From: Modicisalibacter sp049808615 | Lineage (GTDB): Bacteria; Pseudomonadota; Gammaproteobacteria; Pseudomonadales; Halomonadaceae | Direction of reading: 5' to 3' | Assembly: GCF_049808615.1 (NCBI RefSeq) | Contig: NZ_JBNCAN010000007.1 | Coordinates: forward strand, 62,001 to 126,000 | DNA: 64,000 nt | In this document: piece after piece, positions 33,604 to 42,397 of the stretch | Layout of the letters: the number at the start of each line of letters is the position of its first letter | Position numbering within the stretch: the first letter of the stretch is position 1 | The notes under the pieces: model-generated | Databases searched by the model: none | Seen by the model: only the letters and a program-made list of their open reading frames with translations | What the model was told of the DNA's origin: nothing | Position numbers and translations under genes: made by a program

Positions 33604-35235
33604 ATGGCAGAATCGTCTAACAAGTCTGGTAACAATAAAGATCAGCCGGGTAAGGCTACTAACGAGTCCGACAAGACCACTGCCGGGCAGAGTAGCAAGG
33701 CAAATGAACCCGAGAAGAAGAGTACCCACGATCCTGGTAAAAGCACTGGTAACCAAGAATCCGGTAAAGCCGCGACGACAGGTAAGCAGGGCGATGTGAA
33801 GGCCAATGCACAGAAGGACGCTGCCGCGGCAGCAGCTACCGACAAGAGTAGTGGCGGATCAGGCAAAATCTCCGATACACACACTGATTCGCAGAAAGAC
33901 ACAGCAGCGTCCAGCAGTAATTACGCGGCCTCTGATAAAGATGCCACTGGCTCCACCAGCGGAGCGGGCAAGGACGCCACTGACAGTGCCGGTAGCAAAA
34001 GCACTACTGCATCACAGAAAAGCACCAGCAGTGCGAGTCATGCTTCTGGCGGGTCCAGCACGGGTACCAGCAGACCCGGCGGTGGGGGTTCCGGCGGGGG
34101 CGGTATGGGTGGCGGCACTGGATCCGGCAGCGGAGGGGGCAGTAAAGGAAGCCCTTTCAAGGACAACCGTGTCCGTGCCGTGGTCATCGTCGCCGTGCTC
34201 GCGGTCATCGTCGCCATCTTCATTGCCTCCAACGCCAGCAGCCAGCGGGAGCAATGGAATAGTGAGCGGGATGCGTTCGAGGATCGAATCGCAACGCTTG
34301 AAAGCAATAACGATGCGCTGCGTGAACGCAACGCTGAGTTCGAGCAAGCCTATGCCAGCGTCGAGGAAGCCGAGGCTGAACGACTGGAGCTGGAAGATCA
34401 GATCAACAAGACCCAGGAGCAGCTATCCCAACTGCAATCGGAAGTCGAGCAATTCGAGCAACAGTCCAAGCAGAAAGAGCAGCAGGCTCAGCAGGTCGCC
34501 AGTAAACTCGAATCCGTACAGAGTGAGATGGATCAGGCCCAGGCCAAGCTCGATGATATCAACCAGCAGCGTCAGTCGGCCCAGGAAGAGCTTTCCTCTA
34601 CTAAATCCGAGCTGAAAAAGGCCCAGGATCAAATCGCCAAGGCGGAAGGCCGTAATGCCGAGCTCGAAGAGAAGATCAACAACCGTAACGAGCGTCTAGA
34701 GAGTCTGGGTCAACAAGTCGATGATCGTGAGACGGAACTTGCCGACATTCAAGGGCAGACTGCGACCGCTAAAGAGAATCTTCAGCAGGTTCAGAAGTCA
34801 CTCAGCGAAGCACAGAAGCGTCAGAAAACCCTGGCATCAAAAGTGGAATCCGCGCAGTCGCGTTCTGACGAGCTACAGTCGCAGATCCAGACCCGTAACC
34901 AGCGTTTGAATGAACTGCAGATGCTTATCGCTGATGTACAACAGCAATTGTCGCGCATTCAGGATATGAAGTCGTCGTTGTCCGAGCTGTCGCAGAGTGT
35001 CGAATCGGTCCAGCAGAAGGGCGGAGACAGCCAGCAAAAGGGCGGTCAGCAAAAAGGCGTCCAGCAAGGTAACGAACAGAAGAACGGCCAATCCTCGCAG
35101 GACCAAAAGGACCAGCAACAAAAGGATCAACAGAAGCAGCAGAAAGAACAGGAACAGAAAGAGAAGCAAAAGCAAGAAGAGCAGCAGAATAAGCAACAGC
35201 AATCCTCTGGCGAGCAGCAGCAAAGCGTCAGCTAG
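33604..35235 (+). CDS. Large membrane-anchored protein with disordered N-terminus and long coiled coil
   Basis: A 543-residue protein of no family I can name. Residues 1-185 are low-complexity, rich in Ser, Thr, Lys, Gly and Ala, ending in a glycine-rich tract. One transmembrane helix follows (about 189-211, VRAVVIVAVLAVIVAIFIAS). Residues 214-470 form a near-continuous coiled coil (heptads such as LEDQINKTQEQLSQLQSEVE). The tail (475-543) is almost only Gln, Lys, Glu and Ser. The topology suggests an inner-membrane anchor with the coil on one side and a charged disordered region on the other. A strong terminator follows, so it is monocistronic. Confidence 0.8.
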   Translation: MAESSNKSGNNKDQPGKATNESDKTTAGQSSKANEPEKKSTHDPGKSTGNQESGKAATTGKQGDVKANAQKDAAAAAATDKSSGGSGKISDTHTDSQKDTAASSSNYAASDKDATGSTSGAGKDATDSAGSKSTTASQKSTSSASHASGGSSTGTSRPGGGGSGGGGMGGGTGSGSGGGSKGSPFKDNRVRAVVIVAVLAVIVAIFIASNASSQREQWNSERDAFEDRIATLESNNDALRERNAEFEQAYASVEEAEAERLELEDQINKTQEQLSQLQSEVEQFEQQSKQKEQQAQQVASKLESVQSEMDQAQAKLDDINQQRQSAQEELSSTKSELKKAQDQIAKAEGRNAELEEKINNRNERLESLGQQVDDRETELADIQGQTATAKENLQQVQKSLSEAQKRQKTLASKVESAQSRSDELQSQIQTRNQRLNELQMLIADVQQQLSRIQDMKSSLSELSQSVESVQQKGGDSQQKGGQQKGVQQGNEQKNGQSSQDQKDQQQKDQQKQQKEQEQKEKQKQEEQQNKQQQSSGEQQQSVS

Positions 35236-35280
35236 ACTGTGAGCTTGAGTTGGCGATAGCCGGCCAACGCTGCAATCAAG

Positions 35281-35314
35281 AAACCGACCGGTCCTCAAGC
35301 CGGTCGGTTTTTTT
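35281..35314 (+). terminator. Rho-independent terminator
   Basis: Stem AAACCGACCGG (35281-35291) and CCGGTCGGTTT (35300-35310) around an 8-base loop, followed by a T-run to 35314. Ends the coiled-coil protein gene. Confidence 0.9.
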
Positions 35315-35401
35315 ATGGTGATAATTCATGGCACGGCGATTTATCTCTTTAACGGCTAAAGTGAGGTCACGCCAGTAACCATTATTTGGGAGTCACGAAC
35401 C

Positions 35402-36589
35402 ATGGACTTCAACGACTATCGACTCACGCTTCGTCAGCATATGGCCGGCAAGGAATGCCCCTTTCCCGAGGCCGAGTTCCAGCGTCGCCGCCGTGCCGTG
35501 CTCGAGGCCATGGAAACGGCGAATCTGGATGCGCTGCTCCTTACGGCGCCGGCGGACATCTTCTATCTCACCGGTTACAGCACTTTCGAGGTCTCGGTGC
35601 ATACCGCTCTGGTATTCACAGGGGATCATCTGGTGCTCCAGGTGCCCTCCATCGAAACCGGGCCGGCGGTGGCCTGCACCCATGTCGAGGATATTCGTGG
35701 TTATCGCTGGGAAAACGTCGATGACATTCTCGAGCCATTGACGGAGGCCCTGCACGAGGCAGGCACTCATGTCGGGGTAGACCCCTGGCACGGCTCGCTG
35801 CGTCATGGTGTCATGAGCGGTATCCAATGGCGGTTGCCTGATCATCGCTTCAGCGATGCCGCCGGCCTTTTGCAGGGGATTCGGATCGTCAAATCCGCGG
35901 CGGAACTCGAGTGTCTGACCGAAAGTGCCCGAATCACCGGCTTGGGTATCGAGGCGGCAGCGAAGGCGGTGCGTGTCGGAGCTACCGATAGCGAGATCGC
36001 CGGTGTCGGTGCCCAGGCATTGCATGCCGCCGGCAGCGAATTCATGAGCATGCAGCCGATCGTGGTCACCGGGCCACGCAGCGCGGTGATTCATCTCAAT
36101 CACCAGCGCCGGCCAATCGCCCAGGGCGAGCCGGTGTTCCTCGAGTTCGGTTCGGCATGGCAACGCTACACCGCACCGATGATGCGTACCGTGATTGCCG
36201 GGGAGCCAACGCCACGCATGCACAAGGTGTTCGATACCTGTCGCCGCATCTTTGATGCCATGCTCGAGGAGATGAGGCCGGGGAAGAGTTTCGACGCCGC
36301 AGCGCGAGCCGCCGAACAGGCCCTGTCACCATTGGCGTCGGACGTATTTCACTCTGGCGTATTCGGCTACGCAGTGGGCGCTCAGTTCCCCCCCTCCTGG
36401 GTCGAGGGCTCGGGCTTCATCGCCCGGGGGCAGCACCGCCTGTTTGAAGAGAATATGGTCTTTCACCTGCCGCTGTGTCTGCGCATCCCCGGTGAGTGGG
36501 GCATCGGTTGCAGCGACACCGTACGGGTGACCGAGAGCGGGGGCGTGCCGCTGACCGACAACCCCTGGTCACTGGCTGACGACCCCTGA
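35402..36589 (+). CDS. M24-fold (creatinase/aminopeptidase P-like) hydrolase
   Basis: A 395-residue pita-bread-fold protein with an N-terminal creatinase domain (DALLLTAPADIFYLTGYSTF) and a C-terminal M24 domain. The metal-ligand positions of true aminopeptidases are changed: the region normally DxGxxxxGYxSDxTRT reads LEFGSAWQRYTAPMMRT, and the last glutamate site reads GCSDTVRVTESG. It therefore looks like a metal-independent member such as creatinase or ectoine hydrolase (DoeA/EutD type), the latter plausible in a halophile. No neighbouring ectoine-catabolism gene is present to support that, so the substrate stays open. Confidence 0.8.
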   Translation: MDFNDYRLTLRQHMAGKECPFPEAEFQRRRRAVLEAMETANLDALLLTAPADIFYLTGYSTFEVSVHTALVFTGDHLVLQVPSIETGPAVACTHVEDIRGYRWENVDDILEPLTEALHEAGTHVGVDPWHGSLRHGVMSGIQWRLPDHRFSDAAGLLQGIRIVKSAAELECLTESARITGLGIEAAAKAVRVGATDSEIAGVGAQALHAAGSEFMSMQPIVVTGPRSAVIHLNHQRRPIAQGEPVFLEFGSAWQRYTAPMMRTVIAGEPTPRMHKVFDTCRRIFDAMLEEMRPGKSFDAAARAAEQALSPLASDVFHSGVFGYAVGAQFPPSWVEGSGFIARGQHRLFEENMVFHLPLCLRIPGEWGIGCSDTVRVTESGGVPLTDNPWSLADDP

Positions 36590-36698
36590 AGAAGTTGACT
36601 GGAACGCTTGGTTATTGCCCGTTTTCACGGGTTATACTGCAGGCATGCAAAGTGTCGTCAGCGCGGCACGATTGACGATTTAGATAAAGGAGTGAGAT

Positions 36699-37502
36699 GT
36701 GATCGAAGGAGTCAAACATATCGTTGCCGTCGCCTCGGGCAAAGGCGGCGTGGGCAAGTCCACCGTGACCGCCAACCTGGCCCTGGCCATGGCGGCGGAA
36801 GGCTATCGCGTAGGGCTCCTGGATGCGGATATCTACGGTCCCAGCCAGGCACAGATGCTGGGAATCGGTCAGGGCGTACGCCCCCAGGCGGCGGGTGAAA
36901 ACAGCTTCAAGCCCTTGGAAGCGCATGGCATCAAGGCGATGTCCATGGCGTTCATGGTCGATATCACCGAACCCATGGTCTGGCGGGGCCCGATGGTGGC
37001 CGGTGCCTTCCAGCAACTGCTCAACCAGACCGACTGGGGCGAGCTGGACTATCTGTTCATCGACATGCCGCCGGGCACCGGCGACATCCAGTTGACCCTG
37101 GCCCAGAAGGTGCCGGTGTCCGGAGCGGTGATCGTGACCACGCCCCAGGACATCGCGCTGCTCGATGCACGTAAGGGCATCGAGATGTTCCGCAAGGTCA
37201 ACGTGCCGGTATTGGGGATAGTGGAGAACATGAGCCTGCATATATGCTCCAGTTGCGGCCATCAGGAACCCATTTTCGGTGAAGGCGGCGGCGAGCGTAT
37301 TGCCGACCAATACGGCACCTCGCTGCTGGGCAAACTGCCATTGGAACTCGCCATCCGCGAACAGGCCGATGGCGGCAAGCCGACGGTGGTGGCCGAGCCG
37401 GAAGGTGAGGTAACGGCTATTTTCCGCAGCATTGTGAGATCCGTGGTTGAAGGCGTCGAAAGCCAGAGTGAAGAAGGGCCGAGTATTTCTTTTGGCGACT
37501 AG
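36699..37502 (+). CDS. apbC: Mrp/ApbC iron-sulfur cluster carrier ATPase
   Basis: P-loop ATPase of the Mrp/NBP35 family that carries and delivers Fe-S clusters, 267 residues. The deviant Walker A is GKGGVGKST; the switch motifs (LDADIYGPSQAQMLG, FIDMPPGTGD) and a C-terminal CxxC (ICSSCGH), which binds the cluster at the dimer interface, are seen. It starts with GTG at 36699 after an AAGGAG ribosome binding site. It lacks the N-terminal DUF59 domain found in many Mrp proteins. Followed by a repeat element, a terminator and dcd. Confidence 0.95.
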   Translation: MIEGVKHIVAVASGKGGVGKSTVTANLALAMAAEGYRVGLLDADIYGPSQAQMLGIGQGVRPQAAGENSFKPLEAHGIKAMSMAFMVDITEPMVWRGPMVAGAFQQLLNQTDWGELDYLFIDMPPGTGDIQLTLAQKVPVSGAVIVTTPQDIALLDARKGIEMFRKVNVPVLGIVENMSLHICSSCGHQEPIFGEGGGERIADQYGTSLLGKLPLELAIREQADGGKPTVVAEPEGEVTAIFRSIVRSVVEGVESQSEEGPSISFGD

Positions 37503-37506
37503 TTTC

Positions 37507-37620
37507 AGCCGAAAACTCGCTGCGCTCGACCATGCCGCGTTAAAAATCGACTCAAGATACTCATTTACTCCGTGTAAACTCCGTCCTTTCGTCGATTTTT
37601 GCCTTGCCTGGTCATCGCTC
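37507..37620 (+). repeat. Intergenic structured repeat, copy A (long form)
   Basis: Starts just after the apbC stop. Outer stem AAAAATCGAC (37542-37551) pairs with GTCGATTTTT (37591-37600). Inside, TTTAC (37564-37568) pairs with GTAAA (37574-37578), followed by GCCTTG at 37601. The same plan with different but still complementary stem bases occurs at 58640-58819. Confidence 0.7.
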
Positions 37621-37680
37621 TCAGACTTTTCGTACTGAAACCTCCAGCGTCTCCAGTGAGTCCAGGTTTCTATACACGCT

Positions 37681-37709
37681 AAGGGCCGTTATGATACGGC
37701 CCTTATTTT
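37681..37709 (+). terminator. Rho-independent terminator or attenuator before dcd
   Basis: AAGGGCCGT (37681-37689) and ACGGCCCTT (37696-37704) form a 9-base stem with a 6-base loop and a T-rich tail. It ends the apbC transcript. Being only 30 bases before the dcd start, it might also attenuate dcd. Confidence 0.75.
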
Positions 37710-37738
37710 ATGATTGCGTGAATCTCAAGGACGCCCAA

Positions 37739-38305
37739 ATGAGTATCAAATCCGACAAGTGGATTCGCCGTATGGCCGAAAGCGACGGCATGATCGAACC
37801 CTTCGAGGCTGATCAGGTCCGCCACGTCAATGGCCAGAGGGTGATCTCCTACGGGACGTCCAGTTACGGCTACGATGTGCGCTGCGCGGATGAGTTCAAG
37901 GTGTTCACCAACATTCACTCGGCGGTGGTGGACCCCAAGGGCTTCGATGAAAAGAGCTTCGTCGATATCAAGGGCGATGTCTGTGTGATCCCCCCCAACT
38001 CCTTCGCCCTGGCGCGTACCGTGGAGTATTTCCGTATTCCCCGCAGCGTGCTGACCATCTGCCTGGGTAAATCGACCTACGCGCGTTGCGGGATCATCGT
38101 CAACGTGACCCCGCTGGAGCCGGAATGGGAAGGGCACGTGACCCTGGAGTTCTCCAATACCACCAATCTGCCGGCGCGTATCTACGCCAACGAGGGCGTG
38201 GCGCAGATGCTGTTCCTGGAGTCCGACGAGATCTGCGATATCTCCTACAAGGATCGCGGCGGCAAGTACATGGGGCAGCGGGGAGTGACTTTGCCCCGCA
38301 CCTGA
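37739..38305 (+). CDS. dcd: dCTP deaminase
   Basis: Converts dCTP to dUTP for thymidylate synthesis; homotrimeric cytoplasmic enzyme of 188 residues. Family motifs: SYGYDVRC at the N-terminus, LGKSTYARCGIIVNVTPLEP EWEGHVTLEFSNTT with the catalytic glutamate, and GQRGVTLPRT at the end. The ATG at 37739 gives the canonical MSIKSDKWIRRMAE start. In related genera it neighbours apbC and metG; apbC is next to it here. Confidence 0.97.
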   Translation: MSIKSDKWIRRMAESDGMIEPFEADQVRHVNGQRVISYGTSSYGYDVRCADEFKVFTNIHSAVVDPKGFDEKSFVDIKGDVCVIPPNSFALARTVEYFRIPRSVLTICLGKSTYARCGIIVNVTPLEPEWEGHVTLEFSNTTNLPARIYANEGVAQMLFLESDEICDISYKDRGGKYMGQRGVTLPRT

Positions 38306-38349
38306 GAGCCTGGTTTCGCCATCCTTCGTAACGATCGTGAACAGGTTCT
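38305..38349 (+). repeat. Intergenic repeat, copy C (short form)
   Basis: AGAGCCTG (38305-38312) and CAGGTTCT (38342-38349) are the complementary ends. The right part (CGTAACGATCGTGAACAGG) matches the right end of copy D at 40348-40412 and of the long copy at 58640-58819. It begins inside the dcd stop codon. Confidence 0.6.
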
Positions 38350-38413
38350 ACCGCGCATGGCAATCTCGTCTATGCTGAGATGAAACAGCGTTTCTTCACC
38401 ATGAGCATTGCCA

Positions 38414-40348
38414 ATGACCAAATTGCTATCTTGCCGCCTCGGCCGCGGTTATCTTTTGGCCTTGGGCCTGGGCCTGACGTCGCTGCCCGCCGGGGCCTAT
38501 TCCGAGCTGATCGTGTTCGGTGACAGCCTCAGCGACTCGGGGCAGTTTCCCGACATCGAGCGACTCCTGCTGGGTGAGCCCGGCAGCCTGCGCTTCACCA
38601 ATCGGGAAAGTCCGTATCGGCCGCCGGCGGCCTATGGTGAGGTCAGTACTCAACGTCTGGCCGAGGCATTGGATCTTGCCCCTTTGCTGCCTTCCACTTC
38701 GATCCTGCGCGCGCAACTCGGGCTGCCGGACGGCAACAATTACGCCACCGGTGGCTATACCACCCGGGATATTCTCGCCTCCATCACCCAGCCGGGTGGC
38801 TCGGTGGTTGAGGTGCCGAATCTGACGCCGACACTCGTGGCATTATTGGCTGCGCTGGGAATCGACACCTCGCGAAGCCGGAATGGTTATCTGGTCAATG
38901 CCGGGACAGCAGACCCGGAAGCGCTCTATTACATCAACGGCGGTGGCAATGACTTCTTCGATGGTTTGGTCACCGACCCTACTACCGCATCGGCAGCGGG
39001 AAATAGGCTGGCAGATGGTGTCGAGGCATTGGTCGCCGCCGGTGCCCGGACGATCGTGGTCTCCAATGTGCCGGATGTCGGCGCTACGCCTGTGGGGTTG
39101 CAAAGTGGGCAGCGTCAGGGGTTTGCCGCGTTGAGTGGAGTCTATAACCAGGCACTGGGAGAGCGGCTGGCGCGCTTCGATGGGCAGGTGGATATCATTC
39201 GTCTCAACATCAGTGCCCTGTTCGACGAGGTGGTGGCCGAGCCGGCGGATTTTGGTCTGGCAACCGATGTGGCGCTCACCGGTGTCTGCTTCAGCGATCC
39301 GAGCTGCGAGTCCGAGGCCTTTGGCCTGAACTCCGCCAATCCCGACTCCGGCAAGTTGCTGTTCAACGATACGGTACATCCGACCACGGCGGGCCAGCAG
39401 ATCGTGGCGGACTACACCTACGCTCTGATCGAGGCGCCGCAGATTCTGTCCTTGGCCGGGGAATTGACCACCGGCGCTCTGAATGCGCAGCAGCGGGCTA
39501 TCGGTAATGAACTGCGTCCCGGCATGCAAAGCGATGACGTGCGGGTCTTCGCCCAGGGCGATTATCGATACGATCAGCCCGAGGCTTTCGATGCGGATGG
39601 TCGGCCGGAGTCGTCTCAGAGCGGTGCAGGCGTGGGTGCCGTGGTACCTGTCGGGTTGGGGTGGCTCGGGGCGGCCGTCACTCAGCGTCAGGCAGACATG
39701 GATGATCCCGGGAATTTCGATCTCGATGGTCAGGCATTCAGCATCTTTGCTCGTCAGCACTTGGGTCGGGTCGGCGTACAGGCCATCGTCAGCGGCGGCG
39801 ACTTCGATCTCGATCTGCGCCGTCAGATCACCCTGGGGTCAGCCGAGCGTACCCTGAGGGGTGATGCGGATGCCGGCGGTTGGTCGGCAGAGCTGCGTCT
39901 CGATTATCGTCTCACCGCCGCGGATTCTCCCTGGTATACCGCGCCGTTCGTCGCCTATCGGCATAGCGAAGCCGAAGTCGATGGTTATACGGAGCAGGGT
40001 TCAAAAGCCAACGCGCTGATCGTCTCGGATCAGGATATCGAGGATCGCCAATGGGAGGCGGGCTTGATGCTGGATCGTGGCCTCGAAGGCGGTATCGGTT
40101 TCTACGGTGAGTTTGCCTGGGGCCGATATCTGGAGGAAGAGCGTGACGGTGCCGAGGTGCGATTGGCATCGCTGCCCACCAATCGCTGGTCCGGCGAGAC
40201 CCGCAAGCGGGAGGATGACAATTACCTGCGTGCCGACGCCGGCCTGCGTGTTCAGGTGGGCGATGCACGGTTCAGCGTTGGGGGCGGCGCCCAGGGCTGG
40301 GATGAGTGGTCACCGTATATGCATGTCGGCGCCGGCTTCGTTTTCTAA
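38414..40348 (+). CDS. EstA-like autotransporter esterase (GDSL family)
   Basis: Outer-membrane lipolytic enzyme of about 644 residues. A signal peptide (to about AGAYS) is followed by an SGNH/GDSL domain: catalytic Ser in VFGDSLSDSGQ, block III in GGGNDFF and the Asp/His pair in NDTVHPT. From about residue 380 comes an autotransporter beta barrel of amphipathic strands ending in GAGFVF, with a terminal phenylalanine as expected for outer-membrane assembly. Resembles Pseudomonas EstA, which affects surfactant production and motility. The ATG at 38414 is chosen over a TTG at 38408. Confidence 0.92.
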   Translation: MTKLLSCRLGRGYLLALGLGLTSLPAGAYSELIVFGDSLSDSGQFPDIERLLLGEPGSLRFTNRESPYRPPAAYGEVSTQRLAEALDLAPLLPSTSILRAQLGLPDGNNYATGGYTTRDILASITQPGGSVVEVPNLTPTLVALLAALGIDTSRSRNGYLVNAGTADPEALYYINGGGNDFFDGLVTDPTTASAAGNRLADGVEALVAAGARTIVVSNVPDVGATPVGLQSGQRQGFAALSGVYNQALGERLARFDGQVDIIRLNISALFDEVVAEPADFGLATDVALTGVCFSDPSCESEAFGLNSANPDSGKLLFNDTVHPTTAGQQIVADYTYALIEAPQILSLAGELTTGALNAQQRAIGNELRPGMQSDDVRVFAQGDYRYDQPEAFDADGRPESSQSGAGVGAVVPVGLGWLGAAVTQRQADMDDPGNFDLDGQAFSIFARQHLGRVGVQAIVSGGDFDLDLRRQITLGSAERTLRGDADAGGWSAELRLDYRLTAADSPWYTAPFVAYRHSEAEVDGYTEQGSKANALIVSDQDIEDRQWEAGLMLDRGLEGGIGFYGEFAWGRYLEEERDGAEVRLASLPTNRWSGETRKREDDNYLRADAGLRVQVGDARFSVGGGAQGWDEWSPYMHVGAGFVF

Positions 40349-40412
40349 GAGCCTGCACATGATCTACTACGCCTTGTCTCGCCGCCGCTCGTGACGATCA
40401 TGAACGGGCTCT
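40348..40412 (+). repeat. Intergenic repeat, copy D (short form)
   Basis: Ends AGAGCCTG (40348-40355) and CGGGCTCT (40405-40412) are complementary. The left part (GCACATGATCTAC) matches the left end of the long copy at 58640. The right part (GCCTTGTCTC... and GTGACGATCATGAACGGG) matches its right end, so D looks like a long copy with the middle deleted. It begins in the esterase stop codon. Confidence 0.65.
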
Positions 40413-40442
40413 ATGCTTTGACTGATCGAGTAAGTTCGTTTT

Positions 40443-41546
40443 TTACTTGTCGTTTTTCGATTTGGCACTGCGGTCATCGTTGCGATGTTCGATGGTATCG
40501 GCGTAGCCGTCGAGAAACGGCTGTTCGGCCGGGTCGAGACGATCCATGCCGCAGACAATACGATGCCAGTAAGGATAAAGCGGGGCGGGACGTGTGGCTT
40601 GCTCCAGTCGCTGGGATTCTTCCTCGCTGAGTTCCAACGCCGTTGCGGCGAGATTATCGCGCAGGTGTTCCTCGCTACGAGCACCGACGATCAGCGAGGT
40701 GACCCCGGGCCGATCCATCAGCCAGGCCAGACAGACCCGGGCCGGCGAGCAGTCATGGGCTTCGCCGATGGCAAACAACTCCTCGATGATGTCGAAGGCC
40801 CGTTCCATGTCATGGATGTAAGGTTCCGGCCAGCCATCCCCCTGGCGCGTATTCGATGGCGTGTCTTGCCCGCGGCGCACCTTGCCGGTCAAGAAGCCTT
40901 CGCCCATGGGGCCCCAGATCAAGGAGCCAATATTCTGATCCAGTGCCAGGGGCATTAGCTCGTATTCCGCCTCCCGGGATTCGGGGGTGTAATAAATCTG
41001 CTGGCTGACCGGTTTGATGAAATGATGTGTTTCGGCCTTGCCGAGCATCTTCATCATTTGCCAGCCGCTGTAATTCGAGGTGCCGTAATAGCGTATCTTG
41101 CCGCTGGTGACGAGATGATGCATCGCCTCCAGGGTTTCTTCGATTGGCGTGACCCCGTCCCAGTTGTGCAACTGATAAAGATCGAGGTGATCCGTGCCGA
41201 GACGCTTGAGGCTGGCCTCGACGGCGCGGATCAGATGATAGCGTGATGCACCGGTGGCATTGGGGTCTTCCCCGAGCGGGCTGCGCCCCTTGCTGGCGAG
41301 AATGACATCATGACGCTTGTCGCCCAACGCCTTGCCGGTAACCTCTTCGGACACGCCCAGGGAATAAAGATCCGCGGTATCAACGATGTTGACTCCCGCC
41401 TCGAAGGCAATATCGAGGAGTTTTCTGGCCTGATCGACATCGACCTTTCCGACTCTTTCAAATCCATTGGCACCACCAAACGGTGCGGTACCCAGTGCCA
41501 TCGTCGAGACCATCAGGCCTGAATTGCCAAGAGGGCGATATTCCAT
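40443..41546 (-). CDS. Aldo/keto reductase
   Basis: NADPH-dependent oxidoreductase of the aldo/keto reductase superfamily, 367 residues, larger than average because of a C-terminal extension (WHRIVCGMDRLDPAEQPFLDG). The TIM-barrel motifs are present: MALGTAPFGGANGF, NIVDTADLYSLGVSEEVTGK with the catalytic Asp/Tyr, DLYQLHNWDG, and the cofactor region SLIVGARSEEHLRDNL. A voltage-gated-channel-beta/YghZ-like member by pattern. Substrate unknown. Confidence 0.9.
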   Translation of the reverse strand: MEYRPLGNSGLMVSTMALGTAPFGGANGFERVGKVDVDQARKLLDIAFEAGVNIVDTADLYSLGVSEEVTGKALGDKRHDVILASKGRSPLGEDPNATGASRYHLIRAVEASLKRLGTDHLDLYQLHNWDGVTPIEETLEAMHHLVTSGKIRYYGTSNYSGWQMMKMLGKAETHHFIKPVSQQIYYTPESREAEYELMPLALDQNIGSLIWGPMGEGFLTGKVRRGQDTPSNTRQGDGWPEPYIHDMERAFDIIEELFAIGEAHDCSPARVCLAWLMDRPGVTSLIVGARSEEHLRDNLAATALELSEEESQRLEQATRPAPLYPYWHRIVCGMDRLDPAEQPFLDGYADTIEHRNDDRSAKSKNDK

Positions 41547-41653
41547 ATCGTGATTCTCCTTTTGTTGGCCTTGCCAGCTTTATCAGAGGCATGAGTGTAG
41601 GGGCGCTCCAGGGGAATCGAGGAGATCACCAATAAGAAGTGCGCTCTACGACT

Positions 41654-42397
41654 CTAGTCTGCTTGAAGGTCTTCATCCAACTCTTCTGCAGCATCTTCGT
41701 GAGAAAGCCGCATACCCTGAGGCGGTAGCGCCATGCCGTCCAGAGTCGGACCGTCGGGACCGAGTTGCAGGCGGCCTTCAAGGAACCAGCGTACGGCGAT
41801 GGGGTAAATCAAATGCTCCCGGGCGTGAATCTTCTCGACTATCTCTTCCTCGCTATCGCCGGGACGAATCTTCAGCGCGGCCTGTATCACCACCGGCCCG
41901 CCGTCGAGCTCCTCGGTGACGAAGTGCACGCTGGCGCCGTGTTCTTCACCGCCATCCGCCAGAACCCGCTTGTGGGTGTTGAGGCCCTGGTAGGCGGGCA
42001 GCAGCGACGGGTGGATATTGAGCAGGCGACCGTAGAAGCGGTTGACGACGATCGGCGAGAGAATGCGCATGAAACCCGCCAGCACGACGAGATCCGGCTC
42101 GTGGCGCTCGATGACCTTGATCAGCGCGCCATCGAAGGCTTCGCGGCTATCGTATTCGTGATGAGGCAATGCCACGGCATCAATCCCCGCGTCCCGGGCG
42201 CGTTTCAGGCCGTGTGCATCGACCTTGTTGGAAATCACCGCGACGATCTCGCCGCCCAGCTCGTCGAAGGACTGGGCATCGATCAGCGCCTGCAGATTGC
42301 TGCCGTTGCCGGAGATCAGCACCACCACGCGCCGCGCATCGGCTTTTTCGGCCTCGAAATCGTTGAGAGTGTCGCTGGTCGAATGCATATCGCTCAT
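41654..42397 (-). CDS. purN: Phosphoribosylglycinamide formyltransferase (PurN)
   Basis: Transfers a formyl group from 10-formyl-THF to GAR in purine synthesis. It shows the substrate loop SGNGSNLQALID, the catalytic region AGFMRILSPIVVNRFYGRLLN with IHPSLLPAYQGLNTH and the Asp in DGGPVVIQAAL. At 247 residues it is longer than the usual 210-220, with about 20 extra N-terminal residues and an acidic C-terminal tail (EDAAEELDEDLQAD). Its start overlaps the purM stop by four bases (ATGA), so it is co-translated with purM. Confidence 0.96.
   Translation of the reverse strand: MSDMHSTSDTLNDFEAEKADARRVVVLISGNGSNLQALIDAQSFDELGGEIVAVISNKVDAHGLKRARDAGIDAVALPHHEYDSREAFDGALIKVIERHEPDLVVLAGFMRILSPIVVNRFYGRLLNIHPSLLPAYQGLNTHKRVLADGGEEHGASVHFVTEELDGGPVVIQAALKIRPGDSEEEIVEKIHAREHLIYPIAVRWFLEGRLQLGPDGPTLDGMALPPQGMRLSHEDAAEELDEDLQAD

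Noticed and set aside
34300..35200. Long antisense frames opposite the coiled-coil gene
   Set aside because: They arise from the repetitive, biased codon use of the plus-strand gene (Leu-rich antisense of Gln/Lys codons) and have no start signals.
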